From: Lytechinus pictus
Lineage: Eukaryota; Echinodermata; Echinoidea; Temnopleuroida; Toxopneustidae
Assembly: GCF_037042905.1 (NCBI RefSeq)
Contig: NC_087245.1
Location: 27,282,001-27,346,000 of the forward strand
Length of the DNA stretch: 64,000 bases
Direction of reading: 5' to 3'
The translations under genes were made by a program, and so were the position numbers. Below the pieces are notes generated by a model. The model did not search any database. It was given only the letters and a program-made list of their open reading frames with translations, and was not told the origin of the DNA. Within the stretch, counting starts at the first letter, position 1; each line of letters begins with the position of its first letter. Shown piece after piece: positions 1 through 12,502 of this stretch.

Positions 1-199
1 TCAAAGTGTTCAATTTTTGGGATAGAATTTTGTAATTTCATTTATCAGGTAATAAAACTGAGTTTGGTAAATCTAAAAAAGGACACTAAAAATATGAACA
101 CTTGGAGATGCTCACTAAGATGAGGAAAAAACATGAAAGGAACTGGAACTTAAGTGGATGTTATAGCATGCCTTTTGAAGATCTCCAAGCACCTGGAAT

Positions 200-440
200 C
201 ATAGGCGGTGGAAGTGGGGGGGGGGGCGTATCCCACTAAATTTTAGGTGGGGAGGGGACGACCCCCCCCCCTCAATTTTTTGTTGATAACCTTTTTTTTT
301 TTTTTTTTTTGGCTTGTCAATTTTCACTTTTGTTTCCTGTGTCCCCCCCCCCCTAAGATTTTTGGTCACTATTTTTTTTTTTTTTTTGTCAAAAAGTTTT
401 GGCGGTTCCCCCCTAAAATTTTTGGCTTCCGCCGCCAATG
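200..440. mobile_element. hAT-like non-autonomous element (left palindrome arm)
   Basis: The ends are inverted: CATAGGCGGTGGAAG on the left and the reverse complement of CATTGGCGGCGGAAG on the right. It is flanked by CCTGGAAT (192-199) and CCAGGAAT (441-448), an 8-bp duplication with one mismatch, as is typical of the hAT superfamily. The 241-bp body is mostly poly(G), poly(C) and poly(T) with no coding capacity, so it could move only with a transposase supplied in trans. Confidence 0.7.
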
Positions 441-1180
441 CCAGGAATGATGATGTTCAACTGAGAGTCGCTGAAGTGGAACTTGTTGCAGAGAATGATT
501 ATTCCAGGACAAGTTAGATGATATTACCCAGCCCATACATCACAACAATGGAAGGGAGACAATATACCCCTGTACTACGTGAAGTATCATATTATCTTCA
601 GGTTGGTTTGGAAAGTAATAATAGTCCTCTAGTCAATATTAACGTCTGTCCAACATAATGGTACTATCGAGCAATTTGGGGGTTCAATCACAAACAGCAA
701 AAGTTTAGTAAATTGACACTAGTAAGATAATTAAACAAATATAATACAGCCAAACTGTCTGACCCCTTACTTGACTACTGACTTAACTACTTATTAAAAA
801 ATGACAAGTGATGCTTAGGCCCTTTGTAACCATTGTATTGGGCAGACTTTGAAGCAGATGACTAGAATTCATACTTTCATGAAGATGAAGGAAGATCAAA
901 AGAATTATTACAATTTAGCAAATATGAAATTAGAACACTGTCATGGTTATAAAAAATAATGAATTTCTATCCAGTAAAATGACAATACAATGTAAGAAAT
1001 AATTGCAATCAAGTAATTTCATTTGCAAAAGATATTTTCCATAATTTAATAACCAAATTTCTCAAGATAATATTCTTCTGCACAGAAGTGTATGACACGC
1101 TCAGTGTAAATCATGCTGTTTATAAATCTCTAGGAAACCTTTTTTTTCAAAATGAAAATACATGTAAACTTAATAAAAAC

Positions 1181-1390
1181 CAGGGGTGGATCCAGGATTT
1201 ATCCTGGGGGGGGGGGGGGCACATTTTCATGATGAAAATTTGTCAAGCAAAAAAAGGGCCTTGCTTTCCGGGGGGGGGGGGGGGGGCATACTTTGGTGAA
1301 AATGGCATATTTTCATTACAAATCTCGACTGAGGCTCTCTAAGGGGGGGCTGGGGTGAGCCAGATGTGCCCTCCCCCAGATCCACCAGTG
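1181..1390. mobile_element. hAT-like non-autonomous element (left palindrome arm)
   Basis: The ends CAGGGGTGGATCCAGG and (reverse complement) CACTGGTGGATCTGG are inverted. The flanks ATAAAAAC (1173-1180) and ATAAAAAT (1391-1398) match at 7 of 8 positions. The interior is G-rich with no ORF of note. Terminal CA-G/C and an 8-bp duplication are known hAT hallmarks; the assignment is by these ends only. Confidence 0.62.
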
Positions 1391-2319
1391 ATAAAAATCA
1401 ACATTTGTGAAAGATGGCATACGTACCTTATACTGAATTGGTAAATTCAATGCATATGTCTACAAAATGAAACTGACATGTTTGAATAAATTGCTTATTT
1501 TTGTTTCTAGAAAGAATTCATTAACAGCTTAGAGTTATTGAGAAAACATCAGGCAAACATAACATTCTGATATGCAATAACTAAATCTGTTTTAAATATG
1601 CTTTGTTTATGTCAAAGGCTTTATCGAAATAAGATTATGCTATAATTTATAAATTACTGCATTTTGGAGCCCATTATAATTCAAAATGAATCATATAGGG
1701 CAGTGCCACACCTTATTCACTAAAATAAAGGAGGGGTGCAGCTGAAAAATCTCATCAGCAGGGGCAATAATTTTCACCGCCATTTCAATAGTACTATTAG
1801 ATATCATGAAAACACATAATTAAAATAAAATTAACTTTCTCTCAGGAAGTGCCCCTGTATACTATTACAGCCCTTGACCAGTATATTCTCTCAAGAGGTT
1901 CAATAATTCCTTCCCTTCCCTTAATTGTAGAGTCGGTTCGGGTGCGAATGTGTCTGAAAAAAATGATAAGCCAAAAAAAAAAGATCATTAGTAAAAATTG
2001 TAGAGTGAACAGAACATATCATTAAAAAAAAATGACAAGCAAAAACAAAGATTGATCTGGCATTGGAAAATAAAAGGAAATTAATGAACACCACTTCAAC
2101 ATTTTTTGTTGTTTGCTTCTCCTGCTTACAACTTTATAACTTTACCTGATACACCATATATATGGACCTTTCAAAACTTTTGGCTCCATTATCATGACTT
2201 TGCCACTGTTCAAGTATTATTTATTTGAAACCAATGCTAAGACTATAAGGTGAAATGAAATTATATAAAGAAAAAAAAAAATTCACAAAGTATAAAATCA
2301 TAATGATGTAGGTCATGTT

Positions 2320-2790
2320 GAAATTAGACCCTGGACTGGACTCAAAATTAGATCAAGTGTAGTGTAGACCAAATGTAAATTACACAAAGTGTAGACCAAA
2401 TGGCAATTAAAAAAAATTAGACCAACTGGACATTTCGCAAAATGAGGATTAGACCAAGTGTAGACCAAATGGGTTTAGCCCATTTGGCATTAGACTAAAT
2501 GAGAAGTGGGCAAACTGCATGTAGACCAAACGAATATATACATATTTCACACTGTGGAACTGCATGATATAAAGCCAATTTTATGTACCGGTATTTGACA
2601 AAGTAAAAAAATTGTAATTATGTAGGTTATGCTGAAATTAGACCAACTGGACATTTCGCTAAATGAGAATTAGACCAAGTGTAGTGTAGACCAAATGGCA
2701 ATTCAGTAGACCAAATGGGTTTAGCCCATTTGGCATTAGACTAAATGACAAGTGGGCAAACTGCATGTAGACCAAATGAACATACACCAT
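2320..2790. repeat. Cluster of TAGACCAAATG-like motifs (left arm)
   Basis: An 11-bp motif recurs many times with irregular spacing: TAGACCAAATG, TAGACCAAGTG, TAGACCAACTGG, TAGACTAAATG. It is embedded in two diverged direct repeats of about 200 bp (roughly 2425-2625 and 2636-2790). Each direct repeat also holds a short palindrome, CCAAATGGG-TTTAG-CCCATTTGG. Clusters of short subterminal motifs are known as transposase binding sites in several DNA transposon groups; that role here is inference. Confidence 0.75.
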
Positions 2791-3075
2791 GTACACATAT
2801 TTCACACTTGGGACTGATAAAGAGAGCCGTAGCAGACGACGGAGATGCGTACATGATCTGCGTCCGCAAATAACGTGCACGCATGTATGTACTAACATGA
2901 AAAACAGCATATGGGACGATCTTACAAAAAATTGCACATGCGGGGCTATTGGAGAGTCACAGCAGATGACGGCTAGCAGACGCCGATGGGCGCGCGCATT
3001 TAGCGAGCACATCGTGATCGTTTTAACTATCGATAGTACGTACAGTGTATTAAAAAGGTACCGCGATGTCTATGG

Positions 3076-3239
3076 TAGGCAGGACAACAAGAATTTCAAA
3101 ATGTGTTTGTTGTCCCAAGAATGATATCAAAATATTCCTTAATATCTAATTTATCATGTGAAACCACTTAAAACTTACGTAAAATTCATTTAAACTGTAA
3201 AAAAAAACAAATTCATAGCACCAACATGGTCCGAAAAAG
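3076..3239. other. Unpaired centre of the large palindrome
   Basis: This 164-bp stretch separates the arms and has no counterpart in either. It contains a small stem of its own, GGACAACAA near 3081-3089 with TTGTTGTCC near 3108-3116. The remainder is AT-rich with no reading frame of note. A spacer of this size is expected for a natural inverted duplication and is not expected from a simple fold-back sequencing read. Confidence 0.8.
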
Positions 3240-3524
3240 CCATAGACATCGCGGTACCTTTTTAATACACTGTTCGTACTATCGATAGTTAAAACGATCA
3301 CGATGTGCTCGCTAAATGCGCGCGCCCATCGGCGTCTGCTAGCCGTCATCTGCTGTGACTCTCCAATAGCCCCGCATGTGCAATTTTTTGTAAGATCGTC
3401 CCATATGCTGTTTTTCATGTTAGTACATACATGCGTGCACGTTATTTGCGGACGCAGATCATGTACGCATCTCCGTCGTCTGCTACGGCTCTCTTTATCA
3501 GTCCCAAGTGTGAAATATGTGTAC

Positions 3525-4085
3525 ATGGTGTATGTTCATTTGGTCTACATGCAGTTTGCCCACTTGTCATTTAGTCTAATGCCAAATGGGCTAAACCCAT
3601 TTGGTCTACTGAATTGCCATTTGGTCTACACTACACTTGGTCTAATTCTCATTTAGCGAAATGTCCAGTTGGTCTAATTTCAGCATAACCTACATAATTA
3701 CAATTTTTTTACTTTGTCAAATACCGGTACATAAAATTGGCTTTATATCATGCAGTTCCACAGTGTGAAATATGTATATATTCGTTTGGTCTACATGCAG
3801 TTTGCCCACTTCTCATTTAGTCTAATGCCAAATGGGCTAAACCCATTTGGTCTACACTTGGTCTAATCCTCATTTTGCGAAATGTCCAGTTGGTCTAATT
3901 TCAGCATGACCTACTTAATTATATTTTTTTTACTTATATATATTTTTTTAGTCTTTATACCAAATGGGCTTGACCATTTGGTCTATAAATTTTTTTTAAT
4001 TGCCATTTGGTCTACACTTTGTGTAATTTACATTTGGTCTACACTACACTTGATCTAATTTTGAGTCCAGTCCAGGGTCTAATTT
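3525..4085. repeat. Cluster of CATTTGGTCTA-like motifs (right arm)
   Basis: Reverse-complement counterpart of the 2320-2790 cluster. It is about 95 bp longer because one more motif-bearing segment (about 3902-3998) is present here and missing from the left arm. The junction in the left arm falls at TTGGTCTAATTT-like sequence shared by both ends of the segment, suggesting deletion between short direct repeats in the left arm. Confidence 0.75.
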
Positions 4086-5029
4086 CAACATGACCTACAT
4101 CATTATGATTTTATACTTTGTGAAATTTTTTTTTTTCTTTATATAATTTCATTTCACCTTATAGTCTTAGCATTGGTTTCAAATAAATAATACTTGGACA
4201 GTGGCAAAGTCATGATAATGGAGCCAAAAGTTTTGAAAGGTCCATATATATGGTGTATCAGGTAAAGTTATAAAGTTGTAAGCAGGAGAAGCAAACAACA
4301 AAAAATGTTGAAGCGGGGGGGGGGCGGTGTTCATTAATTTCCTTTTATTTTCCAATGCCAGATCAATCTTTGTTTTTGCTTGTCATTTTTTTTTAATGAT
4401 ATGTTCTGTTCACTCTACAATTTTTACTAATGATCTTTTTTTTTGGCTTATCATTTTTTTCAGACACATTCGCACCCGAACCGACTCTACAATTAAGGGA
4501 AGAGAAGGAATTATTGAACCTCTTGAGAGAATATACTGGTCAAGGGCTGTAATAGTATACAGGGGCACTTCCTGAGAGAAAGTTAATTTTATTTTAATTA
4601 TGTGTTTTCAGGATTTCTAATAGTACTATTGAAATGGCGGTGAAAATTATTGCCCCTGCTGATGAGATTTTTCAGCTGCACCCTTCCTTTATTTTAGTGA
4701 ATAAGGTGTGGCACTACCCTATATGATTCATTTTGAATTTTAATGGGCTCCAAAATGCAGTAATTTATAAATTATAGCATAATCTTATTTCGATAAAGCC
4801 TTTGACATAAACAAAGCATATTTAAAACAGATTTAGTTATTGCATATCAGAATGTTATGTTTGCCTGATGTTTACTCAATAACTCTAAGCTGTTATTAAT
4901 GAATTCTTTCTAGAAACAAAAATAAGCAATTTATTCAAACATGTCAGTTTCATTTTGTAGACATATGCATTGAATTTACCAATTCAGTATAAGGTACGTA
5001 TGCCATCTTTCACAAATGTTGATTTTTAT

Positions 5030-5225
5030 CACTGGTGGATCTGGGGGAGGGCACATCTGGCTCACCCCCCCCCCCTTAGAGAGCCTCAGTCGAGATTTGT
5101 AATGAAAATATGCCATTTTCACCAAAGTATGCCCCCCCCCGGAAAGCAAGGCCCTTTTTTTGCTTGACAAATTTTCATCATGAAAATGTGCCCCCCCCCC
5201 AGGATAAATCCCGGATCCACCCCTG
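5030..5225. mobile_element. hAT-like non-autonomous element (right palindrome arm copy)
   Basis: Mirror of the element at 1181-1390, bounded by CACTGGTGGATCTGG at the left and CCACCCCTG at the right. The poly(G) tracts are shorter here, which accounts for most of the length difference between the two copies. Confidence 0.62.
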
Positions 5226-5955
5226 GTTTTCATTAAGTTTACATGTATTTTCATTTTGAAAAAAAAGGTTTCCTAGAGATTTATAAACAGCATGATTTAC
5301 ACTGAGCGTGTCATACACTTCTGTGCAGAAGAATATTATCTTGAGAAATTTGGTTATTAAATTATGGAAAATATCTTTTGCAAATGAAATTACTTGATTG
5401 CAATTATTTCTTACATTGTATTGTCATTTTACTTGATAGAAATTCATTATTTTTTATAACCATGACAGTGTTCTAATTTCATATTTGCTAAATTGTAATA
5501 ATTCTTTTGATCTTCATGAAAGTATGAATTCTAGTCATCTGCTTCAAAGTCTGCCCAATACAATGGTTACAAAGGGCCTAAGCATCACTTGTCATTTTTT
5601 AATAAGTAGTTAAGTCAGTAGTCAAGTAAGGGGTCAGACAGTTTGGCTGTATTATATTTGTTTAATTATCTTACTAGTGTCAATTTACTAAACTTTTGCT
5701 GTTTGTGATTGAACCCCCAAATTGCTCGATAGTACCATTATGTTGGACAGACGTTAATATTGACTAGAGGACTATTATTACTTTCCAAACCAACCTGAAG
5801 ATAATATGATACTTCACGTAGTACAGGGGTATATTGTCTCCCTTCCATTGTTGTGATGTATGGGCTGGGTAATATCATCTAACTTGTCCTGGAATAATCA
5901 TTCTCTGCAACAAGTTCCACTTCAGCGACTCTCAGTTGAACATCATCATTCCTGG

Positions 5956-6197
5956 CATTGGCGGCGGAAGCCAAAAATTTTAGGGGGGAACCGCCAAAAC
6001 TTTTTGACAAAAAAAAAAAAAAAATAGTGACCAAAAATCTTAGGGGGGGGGGGACACAGGAAACAAAAGTGAAAATTGACAAGCCAAAAAAAAAAAAAAA
6101 AAAAGGTTATCAACAAAAAATTGAGGGGGGGGGGTCGTCCCCTCCCCACCTAAAATTTAGTGGGATACGCCCCCCCCCCCCACTTCCACCGCCTATG
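5956..6197. mobile_element. hAT-like non-autonomous element (right palindrome arm copy)
   Basis: This is the mirror copy of the element at 200-440, lying at the equivalent place in the right arm with the same flanks in reverse complement. Sharing the insertion site shows that both arms descend from one sequence that already carried the element. The copies differ in homopolymer lengths. Confidence 0.7.
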
Positions 6198-6396
6198 ATT
6201 CCAGGTGCTTGGAGATCTTCGAAAGGCATGCTATAACATCCACTTAAGTTCCAGTTCCTTTCATGTTTTTTCCTCATCTTAGTGAGCATCTCCAAGTGTT
6301 CATATTTTTAGTGTCCTTTTTTAGATTTACCAAACTCAGTTTTATTACCTGATAAATGAAATTATAAAATTCTATCCCAAAAATTGAACACTTTGA

Positions 6397-7429
6397 TCAA
6401 ATTTGGTTACTTAAACTTAATGTTAAATAAACTGAAAATATGTAATAAAAGGCAAAATAATGATAATGATGAAAAAAATACCGGTAATAAAAACAAAAGT
6501 TACTCAAATTCACTCAAAACCATACACTTATCTACTCTCCTCAAAAATCAGTTCTCACTTTTAGGTATTGATCATTCATTCAGTCAATTAAATAATAAAA
6601 AGAGACAGGAGATCCTCATCAAAATAAACACAAACACAGTGTCTCACACACACACTACACATTAATAGTAAAATCAGTTTGTATCTTTCGTGGGATTTGT
6701 TTTTATGTAAATCTGGATTCTTCTTGGTAGTAGGGCCTTAGGTCGCTCTGACTTGAACTTGAAACTTCCAATCTCAAGAAGGCAAGATATATCTCGGGAG
6801 ATAGTCATCATCAAGATGTTTAGGAGTTCAACCTGGTGGTGAGGTTATTCATGATGGCATCTGGTATTCTGGCAGAAAGAATCAGAAATATAAAATGCAT
6901 AAATACAATTGTTTATTTTTTTCAATACAAATTAAATTACCTGAGTCATTCAAGATAGTGGGTATTTTTTTTTGGGGGGGGGGGGTGATGGCATGACAAG
7001 TTTTTAGTCAAAAGTATTTTTATCTTCATTTATCTTTTTTTTCCCACTTTGTATTACCATTTATTCAAAAATTGCAATAAACATATCAATAAATGAGTTT
7101 TTAATCTAGTTGGCAAAAGAAAAACCAGTGCAAAAGTAAAGCCAGTATTGGCAGTAAAACACTGACACCACGGCACTGACACTGACAGTGAATGTTCATT
7201 TTCCAGTGCATGCACATCACTGCCCCATCATCTTCACTCGTTTTCAGAAAATATTTAGTTATTTCTCAAATATGACCATGATTATCTTATTCATGTCATT
7301 ACTCTGGTGTTTATTCATGATTTTAAATTCAGGAAATCATTCAGCAAACGAAGAAAACAAAGCATTTCTTGACTGTGATTCCGTGTGATTCAAGTTCAAT
7401 TTCATTTCTGTGTGTATCACAGGTACGCA
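6397..7429. other. Intergenic AT-rich DNA
   Basis: No supported gene. It holds short low-complexity runs: a (CA)n-like stretch at about 6636-6660, a T9G13-type tract at about 6967-6987, and otherwise AT-rich unique-looking sequence. The short ORFs here show no recognisable family. Confidence 0.6.
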
Positions 7430-8170
7430 CGTACGTGACGTAATCTTAATCTCTATTATGATGTAAATTAATCATCCCGCGCGCGATTAAAATGGCTCGA
7501 AATTCGACCAAATTCAAGGGCAGCTCAGCTTGCAAACCTCACTGAGAAGGGCTTCCCCAGCCCTTGCGATTCCCCGCGCTGCAATTTCACTGCAATACAC
7601 AGAAAGGAAATCAACTCAAGTTTCACAATCAACGGAAAATCCGGAACCCTTCGAGACCCATTTTACAAGAAATACAACTAAATAAGGTAAGAATTGAAAG
7701 CAACTCAAGACATTTTCGACTTACCGACACTTTCATGTTTATTTTCGGAAGATTTCATGGAATTTGGGGCACGAAAATGACATCGGTAGCTCGCGAAAGT
7801 CCTGTGCAATATGATGACATATTTTTCATCGCACGGGAGGACAAGCACAAAGAGAAAATATCATGTTCATCCGCGATAACAGGGGCTTAATTTTGACGAT
7901 ATCGCATCGCTATGCGATTGCAATGATTGACATGCGAACGAAGCTTGCGTACAAATTTTGAGCACTTCCGCGACAGCGCCATCTAGTGACTACGGCCGTG
8001 CCTAGTCATGGCATGGGATAAAACTTCATTTCTGACATTACTACGCTCTCGTTGTTATTTTGAAACAAGAATTCATAAAAAAAATGAGAAAAATATTGTG
8101 AAAAGACGGAAGAGACTTGCCCGATGTTTACGCCGCCATCTTGTTTCTTAATCTTATTGTACTTCCCCAA
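7430..8170. promoter_or_regulatory. CpG-containing region, possible promoter and 5' exon
   Basis: This stretch contains noticeably more CpG than its surroundings. A strong plus-strand splice donor, AAG|GTAAGAATT, occurs at 7686/7687, and AAGATGGCGGC (a YY1-like site) lies on the minus strand near 8143-8153. SEC61B is the next plus-strand gene, so this could be its promoter with a non-coding first exon. Its distance of about 2.5 kb from the first confirmed SEC61B exon and the absence of an obvious start codon keep this a suggestion. Confidence 0.3.
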
Positions 8171-10145
8171 CGTTACGGAGTCAAGATTTTAGCATGAAAT
8201 TTATACATAAATACCAGGGAATTGAATGATATCAAGATCTGTTTGAACAAAATAGAAAACAATAATAAGTCTTTGTTCACATAAATTAATTCATGGTTCA
8301 GTTTAGGCCTACTGCATATCAATAAATACATTTTTAAAAATCAAACTGCATCTTGTTTCACGTGTAATTATTTCATCGTTCTCATACATGAACAATCATT
8401 TCTATTGTCCTTTAAAACAGTATTATCAAAATAAAAAAAATTGAATTGTTATCAAAATTATGATTATAATTCGCAGTCTGTGTGAACTGATCAAATAATA
8501 AGGAGAGATCATATATCTGTCACTCCTTTTAGTTGAAATTAGTCATAACTTTCTTTGACTTTATCAGTTTGATGTTTAGCTTTGCACACACTGATTTAAA
8601 TAATTTTGCTTATCTCGCATATATACATGATTCAATTTAATTATAACAAAGGCAAAGTTTATCTGCATTTGTTTATAATTCTATTTATAAACAGTAACAA
8701 CTGATGACTACGGGTTAATGATAATTCCTTTTGCCAGCAACGAAATATACATTTTGCATCTATAAATGTAAAGCAATTATCAAATACTTTTCTTAACATA
8801 AAACAATGAAAGTAAACTTTCATTGGAATGTTAACAACTCAAAATTTCCCCCAAATTGCGAAGGCTGACACAAGCATCCGAATCCTAAACCTTTCAAAAT
8901 TGAGTGCGATACGTCAACGTTGTACCAATGCACAGAGAACTGCGCTTAGCGTACTTAATTTGCATAGCAAATAAACATGTTTAATCTTATACGGTATCCT
9001 AAATCAATGATGGGAAATAAATTCAAATAAGTGATTAAATGTTTCCAATATTGGTATTAAACTTTAAGCAATCTTTTCGCTGGGCGAAACAATAGTCACT
9101 AGATAAGATGAAAATGTTCTTTGAAATTCCATTTCTACCCTCATTCTCAACGTACATTTTCATTATTTTTCATGTGAGTGTGGTAATATCATTTAATTTG
9201 TATATAAGAATAGGAAGGCCTTTCATTACTGTTGAGTGTTCAAAAAAGGAAATTGAATTTTCACATGACATAACTTGTACATGTGCTTGTATTTTTAATA
9301 ATGAAAAGGTTCGCGCCTACAACCACAAAACAACACAGACACGAGGGCTGCTCAGGTTTCTTGTTTTCTTTAATTCGGTGTTGCCAAAAAACAAAACAGC
9401 TACGGTCAGAACACTAATTCATAATTTTCTTCAGCATCTTCAGCTACTGTATAATGAACATAAACATTATACTCAATGGAAGGGAAGTCCTTGCAGAAGT
9501 CTTCTAGTCCTACACTTCAGATTCAAACCTCTGCAGGCATCCTTCTCTAACAACATACGGTCTCATGAATACGCTGTTGATACTAGTGTCATGAGTCACT
9601 GGGCACTCTCCCTAGCTAATAACAAAATAAGTGCAATGGTGCACATCCAGATTCCAAGTACAAAGCAATCCCTAAAGGGGGTACCTGAATTAAGCATTAG
9701 TGATACCCCTAAAAAGGCCGGAAATAATTGACCATTGAACAAAGAGGAGGAAGCAGAGTTTCTAAACAATTGGCTAAGGGCAGAGAGGGAAAAGAGTACT
9801 AAGACAAAGTTTGCAAGTAGAGACGGAGACATAAGCATACACCATCTATAGACATACGTATGAAATGTAAATGCAAATACAACAGGTATACATTTAAATG
9901 GAATTAAATATTTAAAAATTGCTTTATTTTAACTAGATAACTAGATAAAATATGGTGGGCAATGTAAATGTTGGACATTTTTTGACAAGTTAGGAATTTT
10001 TGTCGCTTCTTTTCTCTTTCTTCTTCAATAATTTGCCATATGCCTTAGCCCCAAAACTTAAATCCAACTTTCTTATACTTGTTTCTAATTAAAAAAAAGG
10101 TTTGGGATCTGATATCATTATTAACTTCTTTATGATTTTGTACAG
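8171..10145. other. Region upstream of SEC61B exon 2, probably intron 1 or 5' flank
   Basis: AT-rich DNA without recognisable repeats of high copy. It includes an unusually long open frame for this composition on the plus strand, 9108-9731 (207 codons), which resembles no family I know. The SEC61B first exon should lie here or in the CpG-containing stretch before it, but no convincing ATG followed by a good donor was found. Confidence 0.5.
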
Positions 10146-11779
<1,634 letters not shown>

Positions 11780-12502
11780 AATGGACTCTCCCACATTTAA
11801 ATGGATCTCATAGCTGTATGGAGAGGGATGGATTGCAAGAACTGTTGAAAGCAGGGGGAATGCATGTGCTGAGGGACAGGATACTCCACCTTAATTCTGA
11901 ATCATGTGTGAAAATAGGCCATGATGGGTTAACCCATCGATGGTCGAGGAGAAAGTCCTCAGAAAGGTCACAAATTGTTTTATCAGCCAGTCACCTAATG
12001 TCCCATCTTCAAACGCCCAGAATTTCCGAGGGATCTTACAAAAAATAAATTCTCTGCCAATTGCCGTGTAACTTCTACATTTTCTTCCTCCTATCGATTC
12101 TAATCATGGTGGAGACCGATAGCAATTTCAGCAAAAAATGTGTATTTTGTCCTGTTTGCTTAATAATTTTGATGCATGTATTCCTGTGGATTTTAAAGAA
12201 CTAAGTTCCATCTCAAACATCTATACAAATTTATCTGTTTTTTCTCTTTCTTTTAGTATATATTTTTGATGTAATTAGTTTCATTGCTGGATAGATAATG
12301 TGGCATGTTTCTAATTTATTTTCTCCACACTCTTGCATTGTCTGATTTTGTATACCGGTAGACCGTGTCAGTTCATACATTCCCTAAGAGTAACAATTGA
12401 TCATTATTGTAGGTATAGGTAAAACTTATTTTATTCATTGTAGTGTAGAGCTGTTTGAAAAAGTAATTTGTTGATGGATTTTGGATTTTAAAGATTAATA
12501 AA
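11780..12502 (+). other. SEC61B: SEC61B 3' untranslated region with AATAAA
   Basis: No gene follows the stop codon. The first AATAAA I see downstream on the plus strand is at 12497-12502 in AGATTAATAAAATATC, a reasonable polyadenylation signal giving a 3' UTR of about 0.7 kb. The exact end would need transcript data. Confidence 0.55.

Larger units (their letters stand above)
1..6396. repeat. Large inverted repeat (palindrome), ~3.1-kb arms
   Basis: Positions 1-3075 reappear as reverse complement at 3240-6396, with a 164-bp unpaired spacer at 3076-3239. Base 1 pairs with base 6396, so the left arm may continue beyond the window. The arms are nearly identical but not perfect. They differ by scattered substitutions (for example near 178 versus 6219), by poly(G)/poly(A) lengths, and by a segment of about 95 bp present only in the right arm near 3902-3998. 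The arms contain no recognisable transposase. Unrelated small transposons with their own target duplications are mirrored in both arms, which fits an inverted segmental duplication better than one simple foldback transposon. A head-to-head join of two haplotypes during assembly is the main alternative. Confidence 0.93.

Noticed and set aside
199-450. Overlapping ORFs of 67-79 codons with Lys/Phe/Pro/Gly runs, and their mirrors at 5879-6295
   Set aside because: They are translations of poly(T), poly(A), poly(C) and poly(G) tracts within a hAT-like element.
1-6396. Palindrome as a simple missed-adapter read artefact
   Set aside because: The arms differ by substitutions and a ~95-bp indel and are separated by 164 unpaired bases, none of which a fold-back read of one molecule would give. 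A haplotype-join assembly error remains possible.
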